A DNA stretch of 26,920 nt from Nemertoderma westbladi (GCA_032718475.1 JAUCBJ010007208.1:1-26920), one strand, 5' to 3'. Positions 16,960 to 26,816 are shown, counted from the stretch's first letter. The notes: generated by a model from the sequence alone, not told the origin. Made by a program: numbers and translations.

Positions 16960-19014
16960 ATGCAAGCTGCAATGCTGCATGATGATTATAGAAGGGTAAT
17001 GTGTGAAAAAGTAAAATCAACAAGTCCTAGTTCAATGTGTGAAAGAGTAAAATCAACAAGTTCTAGTTCAATGTGTGAAAATGTAAAATCAACAAGTCCT
17101 AGTTCAATGTGTGAAAATGTAAAATCAACAAGTCCTAGTTCAATGTGTGAAAATGTAAAATCAACAAGTCCTAGTTCAATGTGTGAAAAAGTAACATCAA
17201 CAAGTCCTAGTTCAATGTGTGAAAATGTAAAATCAACAAGTCCTAGTTCAATGTGTGAAAAAGTCAAATCAACAAGTTCTAGTTCAATGTGTGAAAAAGT
17301 AAAATCAACAAGTCCTAGTTCAATGTGTGAAAGAGTAAAATCAACAAGTTCTAGTTCAATGTGTGAAAAGGTAAAATCAACAAGTCCTAGTTCAATGTGT
17401 GAAAATGTAAAATCAACAAGTCCTAGTTCAATGTGTAAAAAAGTAACATCAACAAGTCCTAGTTCAATGTGTGAAAATGTAAAATCAACAAGTCCTAGTT
17501 CAATGTGTGAAAAAGTAAAGTCAACAAGTCCTAGTTCAATGTGTGAAAAAGTAAAATCAACAAGTTCTAGTTCAATGTGTGAAAAAGTAAAATCAACAAG
17601 TCCTAGTTCAATGTGTGAAAATGTAAAATCAACAAGTCCTAGTTCAATGTGTGAAAAGGTAAAATCAACAAGTCCTAGTTCAATGTGTGAAAATGTAAAA
17701 TCAACAAGTCCTAGTTCAATGTGTAAAAAAGTAACATCAACAAGTCCTAGTTCAATGTGTGAAAATGTAAAATCAACAAGTCCTAGTTCAATGTGTGAAA
17801 AAGTAAAGTCAACAAGTCCTAGTTCAATGTGTGAAAAAGTAAAATCAACAAGTTCTAGTTCAATGTGTGAAAAAGTAAAATCAACAAGTCCTAGTTCAAT
17901 GTGTGAAAAAGTAACATCAACAAGTCCTAGTTCAATGTGTGAAAAAGTAAAATCAACAAGTCCTACTTCAATGTGTGAAAAGGTAAAATCAACAAGTCCT
18001 AGTTCAATGTGTGAAAATGTAAAATCAACAAGACCTAGTTCAATGTGTGAAAAACTAACATCAACAAGTCCTAGTTCAATGTGTGAAAATGTAAAATCAA
18101 CAAGTCCTAGTTCAATCTGTGAAAAAGTAACATCAACAAGTCCTAGTTCAATGTGTGAAAAAGTAAAATCAACAAGTCCTAGTTCAATGTGTGAAAAAGT
18201 AAAATCAACAAGTCCTAGTTCAATGTGTGAAAAAGTAACATCAACAAGTCCTAGTTCAATGTGTGAAAAAGTAAAATCAACAAGTCCTAGCTCAATGTGT
18301 GAAAAGGTAAAATCAACAAGTCCTAGTTCAATGTGTGAAAAAGTAAAGTCAACAAGTCCTAGTTCAATGTGTGAAACAGTAAAGTCAACAAGTCCTAGTT
18401 CAATGTGTGAAAAAGTAAAATCAACAAGTTCTAGTTCAATGTGTGAAAAAGTAAAATCAACAAGTCCTAGTTCAATGTGTGAAAAAGTAACATCAACAAG
18501 TCCTAGTTCAATGTGTGAAAAAGTAAAATCAAGAAGTCCTAGTTCAATGTGTAAAAAAGTAAAATCAACAAGTCCTAGTTCAATGTGTGAAAAAGTAAAA
18601 TCAACAAGTTCTAGTTCAATGTGTGAAAAAGTAACATCAACAAGTCCTAGTTCAATGTGTGAAAATGTAAAATCAACAAGTCCTAGTTCAATGTGTGAAA
18701 AAGTAAAATCAACAAGTTCTAGTTCAATGTGTGAAAAAGTAAAATCAACAAGTCCTAGTTCAATATGTGAAAAAGTAACATCAACAAGTCCTAGTTCAAT
18801 GTGTGAAAAAGTAAAATCAACAAGTCCTAGTTCAAAATGTGAAAAGGTAAAATCAACAAGTCCTAGTTCAATGTGTGAAAAAGTAAAGTCAACAAGACCT
18901 AGTTCAATGTGTGAAAAAGTAATATCAACAAGTCCTAGTTCAATGTGTAAAAAAGTAAAATCAACAAGTCCTAGTTCAATGTGTGAAAAGGTAAAATCAA
19001 CAAGTCCCCCCTGA
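16960..19014 (+). CDS. 684-codon repetitive open frame, coding status open
   Basis: ATG at 16960 opens a 13-residue lead (MQAAMLHDDYRRV), followed by 56 copies of a 12-residue unit, MCEKVKSTSPSS. It stops at TGA 19012-19014. All units are exactly 36 bases. Variation is mostly amino-acid changing (Lys/Asn/Arg at unit position 4, Lys/Thr at 6, Pro/Ser at 10), yet no stop or frameshift occurs. There is no signal peptide, membrane span or known domain; the composition is Lys/Ser-rich with one Cys per 12 residues. The last codons and the stop come from the adjoining fold-back repeat. It could be a young repetitive protein or simply a recent minisatellite with a stop-free frame; I favour the latter. 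The opposite strand is also open in one frame through the part checked. Confidence 0.22.
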   Translation: MQAAMLHDDYRRVMCEKVKSTSPSSMCERVKSTSSSSMCENVKSTSPSSMCENVKSTSPSSMCENVKSTSPSSMCEKVTSTSPSSMCENVKSTSPSSMCEKVKSTSSSSMCEKVKSTSPSSMCERVKSTSSSSMCEKVKSTSPSSMCENVKSTSPSSMCKKVTSTSPSSMCENVKSTSPSSMCEKVKSTSPSSMCEKVKSTSSSSMCEKVKSTSPSSMCENVKSTSPSSMCEKVKSTSPSSMCENVKSTSPSSMCKKVTSTSPSSMCENVKSTSPSSMCEKVKSTSPSSMCEKVKSTSSSSMCEKVKSTSPSSMCEKVTSTSPSSMCEKVKSTSPTSMCEKVKSTSPSSMCENVKSTRPSSMCEKLTSTSPSSMCENVKSTSPSSICEKVTSTSPSSMCEKVKSTSPSSMCEKVKSTSPSSMCEKVTSTSPSSMCEKVKSTSPSSMCEKVKSTSPSSMCEKVKSTSPSSMCETVKSTSPSSMCEKVKSTSSSSMCEKVKSTSPSSMCEKVTSTSPSSMCEKVKSRSPSSMCKKVKSTSPSSMCEKVKSTSSSSMCEKVTSTSPSSMCENVKSTSPSSMCEKVKSTSSSSMCEKVKSTSPSSICEKVTSTSPSSMCEKVKSTSPSSKCEKVKSTSPSSMCEKVKSTRPSSMCEKVISTSPSSMCKKVKSTSPSSMCEKVKSTSPP
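16999..19005. repeat. 36-bp minisatellite, 56 units
   Basis: The unit is atgtgtgaaaaagtaaaatc plus aacaagtcctagttca. Register is perfect from 16999 to 19005. A block of variant units (ENVK, KKVT, ENVK, EKVK, EKVK with Ser, EKVK) appears twice with an 8-unit offset of 288 bases (compare the gtgtaaaaaagtaaca units near 17433 and 17721), which shows growth by multi-unit duplication. Confidence 0.97.
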
Positions 19015-20096
19015 CAAACACCCCCTGACTTTTTTTCATCAGATTTTTTTGAATGTGTTTTCCGATGTTAAATTTTATGGTGATTCCGAATCTGAAATCA
19101 AATTTTCGATAAGTTGTTTTGTTCTCTAGTTATGGCATTTTTGTAATTTTCAACCAAAATTTGAAAATTTTTATATTTGGTGCAGCACCACATTTGACAC
19201 CAAAAAAGAACATTAAACACACAGAAATGTCGAAATATTTTGCCATTTTCTGAATCAGCACCGAAAATTAGCCTATAGGTATCAAAACCGCAAAAGAAGA
19301 TCATTTTTGAAAAATTTTAAAAAAAATTTCACTTTTGGTGCATGTTTGGTTAGTTGTAATCAGGAGGAAATTTAAAACCGGTTTTTTTCGGTTTATCTTA
19401 TTTTTTCCTACTACTGTAGTTCTGTAATTTTTTACCGATTTTAATTCTGTTAGCGTTTTTTCGAAGCTCCTGGTGTCGCCAACAAACGATACTACCACAT
19501 TTATTTTTTTTGAATTATATAAAAAGTTACAGCATTTATAATATCAAAATATGCTAATAATTCTAGTATTATCAAAATTCGGGAATTTTTAGCATATTTT
19601 GATATTATAAATGCTGTAACTTTTGATATAATTAAAAAAATAAATCTGGTAGTATCGTTTGTTGGCGACACCAGGAGCTTCGAAAAAACGCAAACAGAAT
19701 TAAAATCGGTTTAAAATTACAGAACTAGTAGGAAAAAATATGATAAACCGAGAAAAACGTGTTTTAAATTTTCTCATGATTAGAACTGACCAAATATGCA
19801 CCAAAAGTGAAATTCTTATTAAAATTTCTCAAAAATGAATCTTCTTTTGCGGTTTTGATACCTATAGGCTAATTTTCGGCGCTGATTCCGAAAATCGCAA
19901 AATATTTCGAAAATTGGTGGGTGTTTATTGGCCTTTTTTGGTGTCAAATGTGGTGCATGCACCAAAATTAAACATTTTCAAATTTTGGATAAAAATTACA
20001 GAAGTTGCCATGACTCGAGAAGAAAACAACTTATCGAAAAACTGATACTGAGACTGAAACTGAGATTCGGAATCACCATAAAGTCAGTCAGGGGGG
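19006..20096. repeat. Fold-back element: inverted repeat with about 500-bp arms
   Basis: The left arm (about 19073-19563) is the reverse complement of the right arm (about 19582-20083), for example cctggtgtcgccaacaaacg on the left against cgtttgttggcgacaccagg on the right. Similarity is high near the centre and lower outward, and the spacer is under 20 bases. The outermost ends match as CCCCCCTGAC (19006-19015) and GTCAGGGGGG (20087-20096), with about 40 extra bases in the left arm. No transposase frame is present. It resembles fold-back transposons or a long hairpin-RNA locus. Its left terminus abuts the 36-bp array. Confidence 0.88.
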
Positions 20097-20102
20097 AACC
20101 CC

Positions 20103-20345
20103 TTAAGAGGCGCCTCACACAAGTCATGGGTCTGTTTACCTGTTTAATTTTTTTAATATATATACAGCAAGCCCCCTGTTGGTCAGAATGTCGCGGTTAA
20201 TTATCAAGTCATGGGCTGTCCACCATGCATTTATATTCTCATTCACCATAAAGCACAAGATTGTGCACAGACTGGTCCTCACGGCGAAAACAATGTCTTG
20301 CATATCGGAGGCGGCTTTGTTCTAGTGTCAAGCATGGGGGAACAA
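20103..20345 (-). pseudogene. LINE C-terminal scraps (same family as 21960-23220)
   Basis: 20205-20345 matches 22070-22215 in the same orientation: agtcatgggctgtccaccat, then tggtcctcacggcgaaa, then ggctttgttctagtgtcaag. 20103-20137 resembles the start of the same segment (aagtcatgggtctgtttacc). The minus frame gives remnants of the VHNLVL and GHCFR-type motifs but is broken by stops. These are dead fragments, split by about 65 unrelated bases. Confidence 0.75.
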
Positions 20346-21258
20346 GTCTATAATAATGTAATCAGGCAAAAGGGGGAGTGAAGCGAACAAATGAATACGA
20401 GTTAAAATTGTGCAACATTATAAATGTAACATTGTGTGTTAGGCAGTAAAATGTGTGGAGGAATCTATTAAACGCAAGAGAAGCGAAAATTTAAAGGTTT
20501 GTTTAACATCGAAAATTGGCAATGACGTTTTGCTTTTTTCTTACTTTTGGCTACTTTTATGCGAGTAACTACAACTTTACTATCTTTAATGAACTGTTAT
20601 TTGTTTTGTTATTTGTTAAAGATAGTTGTTAGACAGACAACGAATTTTACTAAATATATTACAATAGTGCAAAATGAACGCAAAAAAATATAGAAGAATT
20701 ATTAACGAATTTCTACCGGTCCGGTAGGCCTACTGTAGAGGATTTTTAAATGAGTTTCATTTCGTTTATTATAACCCATTTCGTTTATCGCTTATTGAAC
20801 CCAAAATACTTCGATTCCAAATTAATACATAAAATCGAATATATTATTTGAGTGTAATAAAAAAAATAAAAAATAAATTTTTTTCCTTATCAAACATATG
20901 TGCATTACTAGGTGGAACAACTTAATCAGACATACAACAATCTTTGTTTGATAAGGAAAAACTAACAGCTGCGACGGTGATAAAATCAATTTGGGTTGGA
21001 AATTATTCGTATTGATGAACTATTACTGCATTACGACATCTACCGCTGGTACTCTGCACTGGCAATGCATTTAATTGATTTTTTTTCCCGATAAGACGTT
21101 GATTCCGGGTAAATGTTCTTTATGGGTGTCTTTCTTAAAACAGCTGCTATTCTGTTTGGTACGGGATTGCCTCGACGCTCCAATTAAACTGTAAAAGCGT
21201 TTGATTCGCAACCCATTATTACATTGCGACAGACGCTATTATTTCAATTGCATCTCAC
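20346..21258. other. Non-coding stretch upstream of the tetraspanin exon
   Basis: No gene seen. It contains two hairpin-like inverted repeats: about 20573-20635 (actatctttaa / ttaaagatagt) and 20879-20961 (ttttccttatcaaaca / tgtttgataaggaaaa, about 50-base spacer). The 3' part is probably promoter-proximal sequence for the exon at 21359. Confidence 0.4.
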
Positions 21259-21265
21259 CGGAACT

Positions 21266-21271
21266 TATAAG
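21266..21271 (+). promoter_or_regulatory. Candidate TATA box for the tetraspanin gene
   Basis: tataag in the context gaacttataagtgcgag lies 88-93 bases before the start codon at 21359, which would put transcription start near 21295 and give a 5' leader of about 60 bases. This is a positional guess only. Confidence 0.25.
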
Positions 21272-21358
21272 TGCGAGTTTATGTAGTTTCACCACTTTTA
21301 TAGATTTTTTTAGGTTGTTAAATTATTTGAATAATCTTGAAGATAATAACTAATCGCC

Positions 21359-21424
21359 ATGGCAACAGAAGGAGGGGCTACAATTATTAAATATCTTATA
21401 TTTTTCTTTAATTTTATTTTCTGG
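21359..21424 (+). CDS. First coding exon of a CD9/CD81-like tetraspanin
   Basis: A good initiation context (atcgccATGG) opens 22 codons, MATEGGATIIKYLIFFFNFI then FW, followed at once by the donor GTAAGT (21425-21430). Vertebrate CD9, CD81 and their relatives begin with a short cytoplasmic tail (GGxKCIKYLL) and a first membrane span FNFIFW, with a phase-0 intron after this Trp, so both sequence and splice position agree. Asn18 is the conserved polar residue of the first tetraspanin span. The palmitoylated Cys of CD9 (position 9) is Ile here. Tetraspanins organise membrane microdomains with integrins and other receptors. I could not find exon 2 before the end of the window, so intron 1 would exceed 5 kb and contain the LINE fragments and the 68-bp array. 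The alternative is chance, but a 14-residue motif with a donor in the right place makes that unlikely. Confidence 0.78.
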
Positions 21425-21505
21425 GTAAGTTAATTTGTTTATATCTTTATATCCTTCCTTGCAATTAATTTGGTAGTAATAATTATAATATGATGCCGGC
21501 GTTGT

Positions 21506-21517
21506 CAAGATGGCGGC
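21506..21517 (+). promoter_or_regulatory. Candidate YY1-type site
   Basis: caagatggcggc matches the animal YY1 core (AAGATGGCGGC) and lies 82 bases into the proposed first intron of the tetraspanin gene. YY1 sites of this form typically sit just downstream of transcription starts. The match is short and not proven functional. Confidence 0.4.
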
Positions 21518-21959
21518 AGTTAAAATGTATTTGTTTAATTCGTATTAATTGAAAATTGTAATAGGTCCCAGAATAAAATCGTAGCATAAAATAAATACAC
21601 CTAACGATTAAGTATAAGAAATTATGTAGGACCGGTAATAATCTATTTATAGAATAGTTCGGCTGATATATTTACTGTTCGATCACCAATAATAGCATTT
21701 TTAGTACAAATTACATGAGTCATTACAAGGTAATATTAACTGCTAATAATCAGTTATTAATTACAATGATAAATTGGGTTGTTATGGTAACCATCCCGTT
21801 ACATGGTTTGTTACATTGTTCTTACAGTAGGTTTCGAGCAGGTAACACCAACACACATACGCCGAACAGATGGGACAATAAAAAACCGTCATTGGCTGCG
21901 GCCGCGGATGAATATCTGATTTTTGGACTGAATTTTCACGCGTACGAGTTTTATCCACT

Positions 21960-23220
21960 CCTGGTGCAGTTTTACGCGCCCATAAAATACAACTCCCTAT
22001 CACCCATAACATTTGCTACATCATCGGCATCTTCAAGGCCAGTGTCCTTTAAGATGCGTCTCAAGAAAGTCATGGGCTGTCCACCATGCTTATTCACTCC
22101 ATGAGGCTGCCAAAGTACAAGATTATGCACTGGCTGGTCCTCACGGCGAAAGCAATGTCCTGCAAAGCAGAGGCCGCTTTGTTCTAGTGTCAAGCTTGGG
22201 GGAACCAATGAGACACCTCCAATGTTATATGGTGTGTGGTTAGAGATGTGTGCATTGTGCTTTACACAGTGAACCCGGCGTAGCATTCTTGTGAATGTGC
22301 CATCCAGAGATTTGGTGTCCTCAGCAGTTAGAGCCCAGCATGGACTCCCATAGAGGAGTTACTGAAACTACTGCTGTTCTAAATAAATGATTGGACCTTA
22401 AGTTTCCGATTAATTCTCTGTGACTTCCAAATCCTGGAAAGCCTATTCAAGGCTTCCCATGCCTTTCCCTTACGTATTCGAAGGTCCTCATCTGACTTCC
22501 GGATCCATGAACCCAGGTAACAGAAGTCGTCCACATGCTCAAGCATACCATCCTTTGTCCTTTGAGCTTGTGCTCATCCAGCCAGAGACTTGTTGATGAC
22601 TTTCAAAGTTAACTTTCAAAATTTTGATCTTTCTGGAGTTAATAAAAAGACCAACACTAGAAGCAGCATGTTCTAATGAGCTGAGGAGCCGTTGGGCTCC
22701 CTCTAGTGATTCTGAGAGTACTCCTAAGTCATCAGCAAAGTCTAGATCAGTTAGGTACTTGGCAGGATTTCCTCGATTTCTGGAGCCAGTAGGTGGAGTT
22801 ACCATCACCCCATCATCATTATTATGATCTAAGGACATGCGTAGAACATAGTCAACCACAATTATGAACAAGAATGGTGCAAGTGTGTCTCCCTGGAGGA
22901 CTTCCAATAACACATCAAATGGTTCTGTGTCACCGTCAACAGTAGACACAAATGTTGTCGAACCATCGTATACTGATATGATTGATGTAATACTTTCATC
23001 AGGATTCCCATATAATGAAAGTATGCTGAATATACGTGAGCGAGAGACTGAATCAAAGGCCTTGAAGAAGTCAACAAAGAACAGCCAAGATGCCTGCCTT
23101 TCTTTTTTGATAACTCTTCAATTATCCTTCTAAGTGCCAAAATTATGTATGGGAGTTCAAAGATTGCAAGAATTATCGTACTGTAAGCTGGTGGTTTTAT
23201 CAAACTGAATGCGAATATTA
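21960..23220 (-). pseudogene. Decayed LINE, reverse transcriptase to C-terminus
   Basis: Read on the minus strand, ordered but frame-broken pieces appear: LALRRIIEELSKK (about 23150), motif A VDFFKAFDS (about 23075), VLQGDTLAPFLFII (about 22890), the catalytic FADD box in LTDLDFADDLGVL (about 22735), FCYLGSWIRKSDEDLRIRKG (about 22500), FTRMLRRV (about 22285), AGHCFRREDQPVHNLVL (about 22150) and DVANVMGDREL (about 22000). Several frameshifts and stops interrupt it and no endonuclease is seen. The motifs are those of a non-LTR retrotransposon; I do not assign the clade. It would lie antisense within tetraspanin intron 1. Confidence 0.88.
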
Positions 23221-24233
23221 GACAAACGCTTTGTAAGTCTCAAAAAATAAAGCTGTTAGTGGGGGGTATGATTAATGGGCAGCGGGGTGCAGCACTGTGT
23301 GGCGAAAATTGCACCGATGGCAATAATTTCCATACATAGTTTTGTTATCATGTGCCTGACGCTGTTAATAATACGACTCAGAAGCGCCTAGTGAAAGTGA
23401 CGGAAAGTATTGGTACATCACTGCTAGAAGGATATGATATCAAGTATGGGCTGTACAAAATAATCGCCTCCCTACTGTATTATTTACTACTATTTTTTTT
23501 TACCAATACATCTACAACTTATCACTGCCGTTTAAAAAAACACTACCTTTCCTAACCTCTCGACGACATATAAATAAAATAACTTTTTGTGTAAAAATTC
23601 TTAAAACTCATAATAACATTTAATACTTTGTCATTTATATAGAAAATACGATAGAGAGAAATCAGATATACTTTAAAGTTATGATTGTTGGTAGGCCTAC
23701 ATAATACAGTGAAAGTGTTTCTGGTTTCATCGCTAGGCCTACTGTATGTGCAATTAATATGCGCAATAATTTTTATTGTCCATTTTTATCCTTTTTTTGT
23801 CAATTTTTTTTGATTTTTTATGTCATCCAAAAGTCTAATGTTACGTTCCATGCTACCGGTTTCTCTACTGATGTTCTCTCAGGCTATCAGTACCGGTTAG
23901 TATATATATAGCACTATTTTGCTGTATTGTATGTACAGATGTAGGTATAAAGCAGGTATTTCTGTATTTTAGTACCGGTACCGGCACTGGTACTGCTATA
24001 GGCCTACTGTGTAGCCTACCATTTAAATACGGTAATGGTAGGCCTAACGGTTGTGCTAATAAATTTTAAATAATTGATAGGCGAAACTGGATTGCAGGAT
24101 TGTGGAAAATGTGGTTATACCTTTCACATAATTTAGGCCTTACTGTATTAGTTTTGTAATCAATAATGGATCATGACTACTGTCTGAGTAGTGTTACGGA
24201 TAGCGGCTCCACTACTTCCAACAGCACAGAAGG
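23221..24233. other. Probable intronic sequence, no gene seen
   Basis: Short AT-rich frames only. Words such as taggcctac and accggta recur (for example 23692-23700, 23867, 23891, 23972-23984, 24000-24050), which suggests old dispersed repeats. Confidence 0.4.
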
Positions 24234-24833
24234 CCCGCCTCTGTAACCTGCCCCTTTCCCTCAATTAGTTAAATGATCGTTTATTGTTTTGGTTAGAAAA
24301 TCCCGTCTCTGTAACCTGCTCCTTTCCCTCAATTAGTTAAATGATCGTTTATTGTTTTGGTTAGAAAATCCCGTCTCTGTAACCTGCTCCTTTCCCTGAT
24401 TTGGTAAAGTGACTGTTTATTGTTTTGGTTAGAAAATCCCGCCTCTGTAACCTGCTCCTTTCCCTCAATTAGTTTAAGTGATCGTTTATTGTTTCGGTTA
24501 GGAAATCCCGCCTCTGTAACCTGCTCCTTTCCCTCAATTGGTAATGTTATCGTTTATTGTTTTGGTTAGAAAATCCCGCCTCTGTAACCTGCTCCTTTCT
24601 CTCAATTGGTAATGTTATCGTTTATTGTTTTGGTTAGAAAATCCCGTCTCTGTAACCTGCTCCTTTCCCTCAATTAGTTAAATGATCGTTTATTGTTTTG
24701 GTTAGAAAATCCCGTCTCTGTAACCTGCTCCTTTCCCTGATTTGGTAAAGTGACTGTTTATTGTTTTGGTTAGAAAACTCGGCCTTAACCTGCTCCTTTC
24801 CATCAATTGGTAATTGTTTTTGGCTATAAAATG
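24234..24833. repeat. 68-bp tandem array, about 8.7 units
   Basis: Units start with cccgYctctgtaacctgctc at 24234, 24302, 24370, 24438, 24507, 24575, 24643 and 24711, and a shortened last unit starts near 24779. The middle of the unit varies. An A type (attagttaaatgatcg) followed by a B type (gatttggtaaagtgactg) occurs at 24302-24437 and again at 24643-24778, and a D type (ttggtaatgttatcg) is doubled at 24507-24642. There is no coding signal. Confidence 0.95.
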
Positions 24834-25613
24834 AGTGTTTTGCTACGTCATGTGGTAATCGATTATCGACAACAACCACAAACTATTAAATATAGAGTCT
24901 TTTTACCACAGGCGCATATGGAAATCTATCTCATAGTCTATAAATCATGGAATCATGGAATGTTTTGGCACAGGCATAGTGAAATCAACTGTCTGACAGT
25001 CCAGAAATCAGCAGTCTGACAGTTTGAAGAAATACATACATAAAAAGTGACAATAAAAGTCATTAAATGGACAACAAAAGTCATTATGCACAATTCGTAA
25101 AAAAAAAGTGACAAAAAAAGTCAAATAAATTGACATAAAAAATCACTGCCATTAATATGTAACGTGTAGATTAGATACAGTAGTGTACTGTAGTACTGTA
25201 CGTACATCCAAACCTAATTATCGCCATAAATACAATAATAAACAGTAATTACTTTAGATCTTGACGCTTTATTACATTCCACTAGCAGCTACAGTACTGT
25301 AATAGTGTTTACTATTCGGCTGCCTCTGTGTGTGTCGGCCCGACACAATCGGTGTTTTTGGAATAAAAATAATTATCTATCATCTTATCTTACAATATCG
25401 TGTCAGTAACGGGAACGCCTGAGGTGGCAGTGCGCTAAGTGTATTGGCGGGGAATGTGAGGACAAATATTGTCGATGTAAAGATGGAATGGTCGACTGTA
25501 AATGAATGCAACTGTCCAGCAGTAGGCCTATACGAAGCGATAAGGAAACCCGAGTGTATGGATATGCGATCTTAGAGTAATTAGGTGGTCAGGGGCCGCA
25601 ATCGTGAAGGTGA
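24834..25613. other. Probable intronic sequence, no gene seen
   Basis: Holds a patch of short degenerate motifs (aaaagtca, aaagtgaca) at about 25043-25145 and two near copies of ctgacagtc/ctgacagttt near 24992-25024. No open frame with recognisable similarity. Confidence 0.4.
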
Positions 25614-26010
25614 CGAACGGATGCCAAATCTCTGGATGGCATTTTCACAAGAATGCTGCGCCGGGTAACGTTGAGTCAATTATATTGAAACATCTCCAAT
25701 CAGACTCTATATACAATACAACATTGGACTTGTTTCATTAGTCTCTCCTAGCTTAACACTTGAACGGAACCGCCTCCGCTTTACAGGACATTGCTTTCGC
25801 TGTGACGACCAGGCAGTGCATAATCTTGTTCTTTCGCATGAAGATCGTAGTGGTAAACGAACAGTGTGGCGATAAAACTGAGTTATTTTTGAGGACCTAC
25901 AGTACAAGGCCACAAGCATTACCACTTGTGAGGAAGTGAAAGTCCACGATTTCGTCAAGGTGACTATCAACAAAGATTTCAGTTGCCAATCGAAAGAGAC
26001 TAAAGAAGGT
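25614..26010 (+). pseudogene. Second copy of the LINE C-terminus
   Basis: The plus strand reads TDAKSLDGIFTRMLRRVT near 25617-25670, then after a frameshift YNIGLVSLVSPSLTLERNRL, RFTGHCFRCDDQAVHNLVL (about 25765-25830) and a weaker TTCEEVK segment near 25918-25940. These match in order the C-terminal motifs of the minus-strand LINE at 21960-22290. Stops and frameshifts make it non-functional. Confidence 0.8.
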
Positions 26011-26297
26011 TGACATATTGTGAGGAAACTCCCAGGCCTTCCACTGAGTGGCCTTCTACAGCTGCAACAGTACACTGTACAGTAGGTCTTGGTAGACTAT
26101 GTCGACATTCTGGGAAAGAAGTGCCATTGTCCAGGACACTAACAAAAAATAGCAGACATGGGAGGTGGTCCGTGTCATCAGAAAACTATAGTACAGTACA
26201 GTACATATTATGGTTTATGGTGTGTACAGATATATTGTAAGTCTATTTATTATACCAGCAAAAACATGATGTCATTGTCATGATTCAGTTTGAATAC

Positions 26298-26327
26298 ATT
26301 GACTCACATTACATTAAATGTGAGTCA
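26298..26327. repeat. Perfect 12-bp hairpin
   Basis: ttgactcacatt and aatgtgagtcaa flank a 6-base loop, at the 5' edge of the recognisable LINE fragment that follows. Confidence 0.7.
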
Positions 26328-26816
26328 AATTGAAGTAGTTGATAAATATTGTTACCTAGGCCATATTTTACATTCCACGTGTGATGATGACCTTGATATT
26401 AGAAACCAATTGCGTTCTCTCTATGGTAGAGCTAATATGTTAGTAAGGAAATTTGGTGCTTCATCTATTCCCGTTAAGGTGACCCTATTTAGATCTTTTT
26501 GTACGTCTGTGTTCGCTAATGCACTATGGTCGAGACTTAATTATTCCGAGGCAGCTTATAATAAATGACGCGTTGCCTATAATAATTGTGGTACTGTAGA
26601 ATGTTGTTTAAAATACCTCGTATGACTAATGACGAACCTACCAGTGTATCTCTGACTTTTAGTTCCTTAAATATCCAGCTTTTCGTGCATACTATTAGAT
26701 ATAGATCCATTTCCAGTTTATTTAAACGCATTGACTTGTCTACTAATATTATAATAAACAATGTATACAATGTATGTAGGATAGATAATATACTGTATCA
26801 CGTATTTACAGAATGA
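26326..26816 (+). pseudogene. LINE fragment, post-RT region of another family
   Basis: The frame from 26326 reads IEVVDKYCYLGHILHSTCDD, then DIRNQLRSLYGRANMLVRKF and LFRSFCTSVFANALWSRL, then stops at 26566. After a frameshift, a frame from about 26592 continues RMLFKIPRMTND and later SISSLFKRI. The order YLGHxI, QxxxLYxxANMLVRKF, LFxSxCTxxxxxxLW, RMLLKxPR is typical of the region after the RT catalytic core in a class of metazoan LINEs. It is distinct from the FADD-type family at 21960-23220. It is broken and truncated at both ends. Confidence 0.8.

Noticed and set aside
16986-17267. 93-codon minus-strand frame inside the 36-bp array
   Set aside because: Mirror of the tandem repeat; the frame is open only because the unit lacks stops in that register, and it starts from a non-ATG codon.
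4686-19005. CRISPR-like arrays of regular repeats
   Set aside because: The units are directly adjacent with no unique spacers and the setting is a eukaryotic genome; these are satellites.
25707-26240. Open frames on both strands around the 25.6-26.0 kb LINE fragment
   Set aside because: The plus-strand frameshifted LINE motifs explain the region; the other frames show no family pattern.
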